Assembly (NCBI GenBank): GCA_032164245.1
Contig: JAVMKO010000001.1
Span: 61,672,892-61,736,891, forward strand
From: Sternotherus odoratus
Lineage: Eukaryota > Chordata > Testudines > Kinosternidae
Direction: 5' to 3'
DNA length: 64,000 nucleotides
In this document: positions 50,020 through 59,229 of the stretch, piece by piece
Numbering within the stretch: the first letter of the stretch is position 1
How the letters are laid out: each line of letters starts with the position of its first letter
Made by a program: the position numbers and the translations under genes
The notes under the pieces: model-generated
Seen by the model: only the letters and a program-made list of their open reading frames with translations
Databases searched by the model: none
What the model was told of the DNA's origin: nothing

Positions 50020-50720
50020 AATGAGGATAACTTGTAGCACCTTAGAGACTAACCAGTTTATTTCAGCATAATCTTTCATGGGCTATAGCCCACTTCATCG
50101 GATGCATAGAATGGAACAAACAGAAGTAAGATGCATTTATACACACAAGAATCAGAGAGGTAGCCGTGATAGTCTGGAATAGCAGAGGTAACAGGGTCCC
50201 ATAGTTAGTCTTTAAGGTGCCACAGGACTCCTTGTTACCTCTATTTATACACACAGAAAGCAAAAAAAAAAGTTGTAAATTACCATACTAATTCTAAGAG
50301 GCTGTTTAATTTGGATGGGCCATTATCAGCAGAAAAAAAACCTTTTGTAGTGAAAATTTAGTGGATCTGTGTCTAACAGTTGATAAGAATCTGTAAAAGA
50401 TTTAACTAGGAAAATCAATTCAATTAGTATAATGACAAAGCCACTCATAGTCCCTGTTTAACCCTTGGTTGACAGTGCCCAATTTGCAAATTAATTCCAG
50501 TTCATCAGCTTCTCATTGGAGTCTGTTATGGAAGTTTTTCTGTTTTAAAATGGACACCTTTAAGTCTTTAATAGAATGGCCAGGGAGATTGAAGTGTTCT
50601 CCTACTGTTTTTTTAATATGCAAGTTAGGTCTCCAGTACACAAAGTGCTGGTATAAGTATTGGATACCCCTTTTCCACATTAATAAGGGGACTGGCATAC
50701 TGAAACCTCACTGACAGCCA
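50020..50720 (-). mobile_element. Penelope-like element, 3' part with GIY-YIG C-terminus (family 1)
   Basis: The minus strand reads VGEHFNLPGHSIKDLKVSIL at 50513-50698, the part of a PLE C-terminal GIY-YIG region with the conserved GH..D motif. The 3' UTR is AT-rich and ends in a tail with CCGATGA (50095-50101), hairpin GTGGG/CCCAT and GAAA (50074-50077). A 95-bp tail insertion interrupts it at 50148-50242. Stops are present. Confidence 0.75.
50148..50242. mobile_element. PLE-tail unit lacking its core, nested in a PLE
   Basis: This 95-bp insert is flanked by a 13-bp duplication ATTTATACACACA (50135-50147 and 50243-50255). The uninterrupted relative at 55455-55475 shows the empty site. The insert is the outer part of one tail in each direction (GAGAGGTAGCCGTGATAGTC and GTCTTTAAGGTGCCACAGGA) with the central ribozyme-like region missing. 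Confidence 0.78.
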
Positions 50721-50724
50721 CAAT

Positions 50725-51665
50725 ATTAGTGCAGCACACCCTATCTGCTATGCTATTTTTGAGAGCCAAGAAAATAGAATGTGTTAAACTGTTTTCCATG
50801 GAGTTGGAGACAAAATACATCCTCTATTCAAAGTAGCTTTAATCACTTAGAGCCCTTATAATAAAGTGCACAAGTTTCACAGGTTAGACAAAGTGAGAAT
50901 ATAAAATTTCTAATAATTTGCAGTTTTAAAACTTGTGATTTTAATTCCATCTGATACTGACTGGGGAGGTCTCTAGGCATAATTAATACAATTAGAAACT
51001 TCACTCTTTACATGGACTAAAACCCAAGAGAAGGATGACACAAGATCTGAGTCTATCACTTATCCTCAGCTGAGGTTAGGCACCATCAAGTCATAAAGGA
51101 CCAGTACAAAGTGATTTTTAGACCAAAGGCAATTTACATTTAAAGTCAACTGTAGATGAGGAACACTAATTTGAAAGTGTGTTAGTGTAAATTTATAATT
51201 TAATTAAATGCTGAGGCTTTTTAACAGACCCTTCTGGTATGGTCCCAAATTTTACAAAAATGCAAAAGATAAGATACATAAAGTTAAGGTCTTGGTCCTG
51301 GAAACACTAACTCAGTTATGTAAAGTAGTTCATAACAATAGAATAGTCTAATTTAGTGGTTATTCAAGTGAGTAAAGCTAAGCATGTGCATGTTTACAAT
51401 ATTGTAAAGTTGTATTTATCAAAACTTTAGTGGCATAAAATCTCATTTCAAAACAAGACTGAAAGTTTAAACTTTCAAAACCTTACAATAAATAAGCTTA
51501 TGATAATTTTGTTAAATACATAGGCCGAACTTTCCCAAACAAGAATGCTAAGCCTACATTTAAGCACCTATGGGTATGATTTTAAAAAGCACAAGGCCTA
51601 TGAAAACTACAAACAGATGGAGAAACATAGCTGAAAATTCTTTGATGAATTTCTTTCAGTTTTTC
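50725..51665. other. AT-rich intron, nothing recognised
   Basis: No clear element. Confidence 0.4.
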
Positions 51666-51669
51666 AGAA

Positions 51670-52335
51670 GTTCAACAGGTTCACAAATTCCAAGATCAGA
51701 AGAGAAGTGTGATCATCTAGTCTGACCTCCTGTATAACACAGCCCAGAGAATTTCCCCAAAATAATTCCTAGACCCAATCTTTTAGAAAAACATCCAATC
51801 TTGATTTAAAAATGTCTAAAGATAAAGAGTCCACCAAGATAAATTGGCAAATTGCTCCAATGGTAAATTACTCTTAAAAATGTACACCTTATTTCTAGTC
51901 TGAATTTACCAGTCATTTGATCATGTTACAATTTTGCCTACTACACTAAAGAAACCATTATCAAAATATTTGTTCCCCCAAGCAGCTCCTTACAGACTGA
52001 TCAAGTTACTGCTTTAAACTTCTTTTTGTTAAGTTAAATAGCTTGATCTCCTTTGATCTACCGCTATTAGGCACATTTTCCATTCTTTTAATCATTCTTT
52101 TAGCTCTTTTCTGAACCATCCCTCTTCAATTTATTGACATGCTTCTTCAATTGTGCATTATCAAAACTAGACACTATCTTCCAACAGCGGTGCCAAATAC
52201 AGTGATAAAATAACCTCGCTATCTTACTCAAGAATCCACTGTTTATGCATCCAAGTGTCACATTAACCCTTCTGGCCACAGCATTGTGCTTGGAGCTCAT
52301 GTTTATCATCATTATTCCCAAATAATTTTCAGTCT
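51670..52335 (-). mobile_element. CR1 LINE 3' region
   Basis: TGTGATCATCTAGTCTGACC, CCTGTATAACACAGCCCAGA and the following blocks match the reverse complement of a CR1 3' end. The frame is too broken to read a domain. Confidence 0.78.
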
Positions 52336-52339
52336 TATA

Positions 52340-53240
52340 CGCCGAAAAATACGGTAATGTCAGAGAGCACTGACTAGCACTCTTGTGGAGAAAATCCAGA
52401 ATCATCATAAACAGGTGCAATGCCAAACTGGGCCTTTGTACGATTATTTTGTCTGTAGTGCCTCACTATTAAAATCCCTTTTTTATCAAATCCCTGTATT
52501 TTTATCAAATCCCTGTATTTATCAAAGATCAATTACAATTATTTTATGATTTTAAATGCCCCCCATTAGCCTTCTATTCCTAATACGCTCTAAGGAGGAA
52601 TAGGATAGTAATGGAGAAACTGTTATGCCAACTGAATGCCATCACTCATATTTGAAAACATTTCTAAAACTCTGCATTAGTAAATTTAAAGTGGAAGACA
52701 AGATGAACTGTTTTGTATAGTAGGTAGTGATGCCTCAAAATCCATTAACACACCACTTTCGTAGGTGGCAGTTTGACAAGACTTATTATACCTGATTTAA
52801 AACCTATGTTTAAAACTCCAGAGACCACTCATGACTTAACGTTTTGTTTGTTGTAAATACATGATAATCTTTGCCATACTGCCGTATCACAATGTACTTT
52901 ACCAGAAGACTAGAAAGGTGACAGCTGAGGAATGCCTCCACTCCTATGCCAAGGTTTCCATTGACTCATTTCAGGAATGCACACAGCAAGCATGACAGCT
53001 TGGAATGTCTCCACCCATCTTATAGTATCTGACCATGAACGGCTTACAGCTAATTGTATAGACTTGCAGCTCTATTTCAATTAGATCAACAAAGGAAACT
53101 AATAAGAATAACGACTTCTACGTGTAGAATGAAACTTTGCACTACTCAATGCATGCCAAGTAGTGAATACTCAATTGCAATGTACTTAATGGCTAAAAAC
53201 TTTATTTTCATCTCAGAAAGGAAATTAAGGGGCAAGTGCT
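52340..53240. other. AT-rich intron, nothing recognised
   Basis: TTTTTATCAAATCCCTGTAT is repeated at about 52480-52520; otherwise no structure. Confidence 0.4.
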
Positions 53241-53252
53241 TTCTCTTATGTA

Positions 53253-53362
53253 GAAGTGATAAAGAGTCTTGTGGCACCTTAAAGACTAACTAAAGTATTG
53301 AAGCATAAGCTTTAGTGGGCTAATACCCACTTCATCGGATGCATGGAAGTCTTGCATGCATG
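53253..53362 (-). mobile_element. PLE-tail unit (110 bp) with target duplication and hammerhead-like core
   Basis: This single-tail insert is flanked by CTCTTATGTA at 53243-53252 and 53363-53372. On the minus strand it shows CCGATGA, then A, a perfect GTGGG/CCCAC hairpin, TAAA in the GAAA position and GCTTATGC. No PLE coding part accompanies it. Confidence 0.78.
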
Positions 53363-53779
53363 CTCTTATGTAATTCGTCCTTTGAAGGATTTGGTCAGAA
53401 CAATAAAATATAATAAGGTAAATGTTACTGAATGTTTTGTTGTGTTCTCTTTTGTAGTCCTCAAATCACTTACATCAGTAAGCAACACCTATTAACTGGA
53501 ACAGACATCATAAAGTCACCAAACACCACAAAACTAACCATTCAATAGGTCATATTATTTCCAGTTATGCCCATAGTGTGTACGCAGAAGACATGGGCAC
53601 AGCTACTCAGCTCAAGGATAATCTATTGAAGTCATGGCTCCAATAGCAATTATCAAGTGAAGATCTGCCCTGCCTCTCTCCTCCCGCACAAGCTCACAAT
53701 ACAACCTGAATTATTATACCATTTCAGTAAACAGAAGTGAAATAGTTACAAGTTATGTTCAAAAGCTACAATGACACCT

Positions 53780-53998
53780 AGGCAGTCTACTCTGCACCTA
53801 AAAATTAGGTCGACCTGGCTACATTGCTCAGGGCTATGAAAAATTTCACACCCTGTGCAACATAGTTAGGTTGAGCTAACCCCATTGTAGACACAGCTAG
53901 TTTAACAGAAGAATTTTTCCATTGACCTAACTAGTGCCTCAAGGATATGGATTTACTTGAATAATGGAAAGAAAATACTTCTGTCAGTGTAGCAAGTG
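53780..53998. mobile_element. Possible MITE
   Basis: CAGTCTACTCTGCACC ... AGGTCGACCTGG ... CATTGACCTAACTAGTGCC ... has the outline of a turtle GTCTACACTGC-type MITE with GGTCGACCT blocks. The ends are decayed. Confidence 0.4.
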
Positions 53999-54005
53999 TC
54001 TATAC

Positions 54006-54190
54006 CAGTAGCTCTCAACTTATTTACCTTTTTTGGCCACATATGCAGGTCCCTAGTGTTACGTGACCTAGTGTTATGTCAGCCACGCATTATATACACT
54101 ACCTGTATTGCTCTGAGGATGTCACACAGGACACAGCCATGTGAAAATTAGGCCGTAAGTGGCCCCCAGACCACAGGTTGAGAACCACTG
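54006..54190. mobile_element. hAT MITE
   Basis: CAGTAGCTCTCAACTTA and ...AGGTTGAGAACCACTG are inverted ends. The flanks GTCTATAC (53998-54005) and GTTTACAC (54191-54198) agree at 6 of 8 positions. Confidence 0.75.
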
Positions 54191-54199
54191 GTTTACACT

Positions 54200-55080
54200 T
54201 CAGCAATTTAACTGGAGCGCATGTAGCACGGACATCCACCTAGATCAGCAATTAACTTCCTCAACCTATGTTCACATTAAATGGTTCCCAAATGACCTAT
54301 TGTTATGAGCCATTTATGTAACATTCCCTTTTCTACACAACATTAGGTTACAGAAGAAAAAAAGAAAAAGCGATCAAGTGTACAGAACACACAGCATTTG
54401 TTCTACATGTTCATTGTGATGATGAAGTCTGTAAATACATCAATGTACTGAATCAAGAATATTTAATTCCAGGGTAAAGTTTACAGCTAAAAGACATGGT
54501 CATTAAACAGTAACTTGTTTTACATATTAAAATTATATTGGCTGCAGTTATTGCCAATATTTTGAATTTTTTATTAAACCTGTGACTATATCTGATAAAT
54601 GTATTATTCAAATGCTACACTACAGATATAAATAAGTTTTAAGATGTTTCTACTCATGTCATGTCATTTAAGATGGGAGTTTCCCCTTGCGTTGTCTCAT
54701 TCTATATATTAGAATTCAGTCCAGTTATTATATTTGTGCATTTAAAAGAAGACACTAAGCAAGGACAATGTGATGCCTTTTCACCCAGCTCAAAAAAGAG
54801 AAGTAAGGTTCAAACATAGTTAATCCTCAATAGACTCAAGGCTGTTATACCTCTCCAAACTTGGCTTAACATTTACAATTACTGCACTCAACAAAAATTT
54901 GTACACAGTCACATACTTAGTAGAAAATACTGTTTTTCTTATATGTAAGCTAAGTATTATAGATGCCCTAAATTATCATGTAGTATGAAGGGGCACATGA
55001 TGTGCCCAACTCTTCATATACTTTATCTCTTTATCTCAGAAATTAGACAGACCTTTATTAATGCAATATTATGATCACAA
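54200..55080. other. AT-rich intron, nothing recognised
   Basis: No clear element. Confidence 0.4.
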
Positions 55081-55088
55081 AATTAAGA

Positions 55089-55291
55089 AGCGACAGAGTC
55101 CTGTGGCACCTTAAAGACTAACGAAAGTACTGAAGCATAAGCTTTCGTGGGCTAATTGCATGCATCCAACAAAGTGGATATTCGCCCATGAAAGCTTATG
55201 CTTCAATACTTTCGTTAGTCTTTAAAGGTGCCACAGGACTCTTTGTCGCTTCTGCAGATCTAGAATAACACGGCTACCTCTCTGATTTAGG
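55089..55291. mobile_element. Palindromic PLE-tail unit (203 bp) with target duplication
   Basis: Head-to-head tails are flanked by AAATTAAGA at 55080-55088 and 55292-55300. The minus arm has GAAA at 55143-55146 (read on minus) with GCTTATGC beside it, and the plus arm has GAAAGCTTATGC at 55190-55201. The outer parts GTCTTTAAAGGTGCCACAGG and TTAGTCTTTAAGGTGCCACA are nearly perfect inverted repeats. Confidence 0.82.
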
Positions 55292-55317
55292 AAATTAAGA
55301 GTTACCTTAAAAGAGTT

Positions 55318-56120
55318 CAAGAATAGCAGCCGTGTTAGTCTGTATCGTAAAGAAAGCAAGGAATACTTGTAGCACCTTAGAGACCAACTAGTTTATTTCA
55401 GCATAAGATTTCGTGGGCTAGAGCTCATTTCATCGGATGCATAGAATGGAACAGAAGTAAGATGCATTTATGCACACAGAAAGAAAAAGAAAAAAAATTG
55501 TACATTAGCATACCAATTCTAAGAGGGCTGTTAAATGTAGATGGTCCATTACCAGTAGGAGAAAAAAACACCCTTTGAAATGGATTTCCGTTGTCAATGA
55601 AATTAACTCAGGAAATCCAATCAATTACTGTAATGAGAGAACCATTCAGAAGTCCTATTTAGCCCCTGGTTAATTGTGTCCAATTTGAAAATTAATTCCA
55701 GTTCCTCAGTTTCTCGTTGGAGTCTGTTTTGGAAGTTTTTCTGTTTCAAAACTGAAACCATCAAATCTTTAATGGAATGGCCAGGAAGATTGAAGGGTTC
55801 CCCTACTGGTTTTTGAATGTTATGATTCCTGATGTCAGATTTGTGTCCATTTATTCTTTTGCGTAGAGACTGGCCGGTTTGGCCAATGTACATAGCAGAA
55901 GGGCATTGCTGGCCCATAATGGCATATATCACATTGGTCGATGTGCAGGTGAATGAGCCTCTGACGGTGTGGCTGATGTGATTAGGTCCTATGATGGTGT
56001 CAGTTGAATGGATATGAGGACAGAGTTGGCATCGGACTTTGTTACAAGGATAGGTACCTGGGTTAGTGTTTTGGTGTGTGGTGTGCGGCAGCTGGTGAGT
56101 ATTTGTTTCAGGTTGATAAT
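55318..56120 (-). mobile_element. Penelope-like element, 5'-truncated insertion with GIY-YIG domain (family 1)
   Basis: The element is flanked by a 9-bp duplication AAAAGAGTT (55309-55317 and 56121-56129). On the minus strand, 55621-55932 reads MYIGQTGQSLRKRINGHKSD, a GIY-YIG nuclease block with the YIG, R and H positions, and FNLPGHSIKDLMV of the PLE C-terminus, running into GLNRTSEWFS. The 3' end at 55318 carries a tail with CCGATGA, a hairpin and GAAA (55409-55412). About 800 bp remain of an element normally several kb long. Confidence 0.88.
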
Positions 56121-56134
56121 AAAAGAGTTATTAC

Positions 56135-56650
56135 CTTGGTCAACTAAAGTATTATGCTATTCAATTCCCATTTCCTGGAAATGAACAGGTTTTAAAGAAT
56201 CTATGGCCAACAGAAGTGTTTCCACTCACTTCTTTATGCTATAATTAGTTTGTTAAAGAGACATCTGAAGTCAGACAGTGCAGAATTAAAAACCTAGAAG
56301 TGAAACTGATTTCCCCATTTCTGTTGTCCATTCTGACTCATGCAAAAGGAAAAAAGCAGAACAATGACCAATAAAGGATTCTTTTAAAATCCTTACCTCC
56401 AAGGATAGTGTTATCAGAAACAAGGATTCTTCCCCATGCAATGAGATGGAAGGTATCAGTTTCACAGTAAACCAAGTACAAATACTGATATATGGATTTC
56501 AAGATTTTTGTGCTAATTTTTCTATCTAACGTAAAACTAATTAGTTTGCAAATGGGGAAAGACGCTGTCCTCCAATAAGACCAACACCACTAAAGTCGCA
56601 GCTCAGGGAGTGAGGGTTGGGTGCTAAGATGGCTCTGAGTCATTTTTAAA
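56135..56650. other. Intron, nothing recognised
   Basis: No clear element. Confidence 0.4.
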
Positions 56651-56654
56651 TTGT

Positions 56655-57135
56655 CCTCATCCAATATACAGGCAATATACAAAAACCTGTAGGAGAACAC
56701 TTCAACCTGCCTGGACACACAATTACAGATTTAAAAGTCACCATATCGCAGCAAAAAAACTTCAAGTCCAGACTGCAAAGGGAAACTGCAGAGCTACAAT
56801 TCATTTGCAAATTTAACACAAACAATCTCAGATTGAACAAAGACCTACAATGGCTTGCTAATTACAGAAATAGTTTCTCCTCTCTCCATGTTCACACCCC
56901 CCATTCAAATGCTAGAAGAATAACCCACCCTCCCTGATTGGAGATAACAAGCTGGTTCAGCCTAATTGGACTAACCTTTTTACCTCCCACCTGGTTCTTG
57001 CCTACTTTTCTATACCTGCCTCTGGACATTTCCACTGCTTGCATCCAACGAAGTGGGTATTAGCCCACGAAAGCTTATGCTTCAAAACTTTATAGTTCGT
57101 CTTTAAGGTGCCACAGGACTTTGTTACCTCTATTG
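56655..57135 (+). mobile_element. Penelope-like element, 3' end with tail (family 1)
   Basis: The plus strand reads VGEHFNLPGHTITDLKV near 56689-56740, the PLE C-terminal GIY-YIG region. A short 3' UTR follows and a tail with CCAACGA (57045-57051), perfect hairpin GTGGG/CCCAC, GAAA (57069-57072) and GC-TTAT-GC-TTC. The 5' truncation is near 56655. Confidence 0.8.
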
Positions 57136-57139
57136 TAAT

Positions 57140-57760
57140 GTAGATGACCATAGGAGCTTAGAATACAGCAATCTACCCCTGGCTACTAGGTTGCCATGCT
57201 GTATGCTGTGTTCCCATGTCCATGGTACACTTCCTATCCCAGGGCTTGTAAGGTGGCCCTCAGAAAACAGCCTTACAGCTGTCTTCCTCTGTTTTTATGC
57301 CAGTGGACTCCAACAGCTCAATCACTGGTTTTTAAGCACCCTTTTACACCACTCCAGCCCTTTAACTAGGTGTAAAGGCAGTAGAGGGGGATAAGGCTAT
57401 TACCCAAGATATTTTCTGACAAATCAATACTGAAGCCCATGTCAGCATGAGTGATCAAGTATATGTTTGCCATAAATAAGCAATAACTGCATCTCTTTGA
57501 AAGAAAAGGGAGGCAGTTAACTTATTTCAAAGTAAACTCAAAGAAACTACCTCTGAAATTGGTAAATATTAAGATAACTAGCATACATGGCATGCCCTTT
57601 GTCAGACAAAAACAGATCACTGTATAGTTCTATAATGAATTATCTGTGATTATAGTGTTAGCTACTGCTGAGCCAGTGCTATACAATACCAAGACAACAG
57701 CATTAAGATATTCTTAAAATCAGTTCCCCCATGCCACACATGAAAACTATGCTTTAGCTA
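57140..57760. other. Intron, nothing recognised
   Basis: No clear element. Confidence 0.4.
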
Positions 57761-57764
57761 CAAA

Positions 57765-57860
57765 GTGGGTGAGGTAACACTTTTATTCGACCAACTTCTG
57801 TTGGCGAGAGATACTGTACAAGCTTTCAAGCTACACAGAACTCTTCTTCAGACTAAACAG
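57765..57860 (-). mobile_element. PLE 3'-tail fragment with hammerhead-like core (family 2)
   Basis: On the minus strand: CTGAAGA (57845-57851), then A, hairpin strands GAGT and GCTT, GAAA (57824-57827), GCTTGTAC, then AACAGAAGTTGGTC. It is the second tail family, which shares only the core layout with family 1. Confidence 0.65.
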
Positions 57861-57869
57861 CAGATTTTG

Positions 57870-58830
57870 TTAGGAAGAAGAGTTTAAGAGATTATGGTGC
57901 AGACTGACTTTATTGCCTTACAAACATTAAGTGTTCAATACAAGTGGATAGTGTTATATTGCCACATCAGCTTGATCGCCAGTTATTCAGCAAAATTGTG
58001 TCAATACTTCCCCATAGCTCACAGGTGTATGAAGACAAATGACTGTTCACAAAGCATTCCAATATCTTAGTGATGTGTCTATAGAAGAGCCTATTATAGA
58101 TTTTTAAAACCACCACTAATAAGAACTACAAAACTGAAGTCTTTGACTCAAGATGTGACTATATATACTGTGCATTTTAAATCTGCTGGTCAACAAGTTT
58201 GTAAAATAATTTGGCAGTCTCGTTTTACAAGCAATCATTCCATAAAACACAGTGCACATGAAGACACTTATATACCCAACAGAAAACATGTTTGTATGCT
58301 GCTCATGTCAGTAAGTCTGTTCTCAGAGGTAGCCTGTACTAAGAATTTCTTTTTAAAAAAATAAAAAAAATACATGACAATGTGAAGGCTTATAGACCAG
58401 CCATGCACAGGCAAATTTTCCCCTCTCCGGAGATTAAATGCTAACAAGTAGCACATGACATCACATCTCATCTCCTGATTCTATTCTTCTTTAAGTCCCT
58501 GCTGAGCTACCTGGAAGGACATATCACAAGAAAAGAGTTTCAAAGGCTCCCTACAATCCCTGTGCTACATCTATGCACATGACAGTTATATAGAAAAAAT
58601 GCATTATTCAGAGCCTCTATCTTTTAAAACTTCCATTGACTTAATGGAACATTTTGGATTAGGAAGCCCCAACCCAAAAAACATGGAAACCAACTATGCA
58701 CAACTCTATCAAAGACACAAAAGATTCAAATTTAAAGATGTTAAGATCAAAAGGAACCATTATTATAATCTATTCTAACCTAAAATACAAAACAAAAATA
58801 TTTTTCTTCACTGATTTGCAAATAGGAAGC
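57870..58830. other. AT-rich intron, nothing recognised
   Basis: No clear element. Confidence 0.4.
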
Positions 58831-58837
58831 TTAAATA

Positions 58838-59139
58838 CAGTAGACTCTCAATTATGCAGGATGATAGGGAAAAAATTAATCCTGGTTAATAAAATCCTGG
58901 ATAATCACCATCCATAGGAAATATGGGGGTTAGGGGGTGTAGGTTCACCAGCCACCCTGCGCCAGGGGGGAGGTTGGTTCACTGGCTGCCCTGTGCCCTG
59001 GTGGGGTTTTTTGTGTGTGTGTCCTTGGGGCAGCAGCAAAGCCAGAGGCGGCACTGCGAGTTCGCATTACTTTTTTTTTTTACATCCTGGTTAATCCACA
59101 ACCTGGTTAACCCAATCCTGGATAATCCAGAGTCTACTG
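58838..59139. mobile_element. Tigger/Tc1-mariner-like MITE
   Basis: CAGTAGACTCTCAATTATGC on the left and (reverse complement of right end) CAGTAGACTCTGGATTATCC on the right form the inverted ends. The left flank is TA (58836-58837); the right is CA (one change). The motif CCTGGTTAA/CCTGGATAATC recurs inside near both ends. Confidence 0.82.
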
Positions 59140-59182
59140 CACTACCTGGAATACAGCTGGTGAATGGGACAAAAAGTAGTTT

Positions 59183-59225
59183 AATCATAGAATCATAGAA
59201 TCTCAGAGTTGGAAGGATGTTGCAT
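59183..59225 (-). mobile_element. CR1 3'-terminal fragment
   Basis: TAATCATAGAATCATAGAAT then CTCAGAGTTGGAAGGAT is the extreme 3' end of CR1 in reverse, with its 8-bp ATTCTATG-type terminal repeats. Confidence 0.75.
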
Positions 59226-59229
59226 CCTT

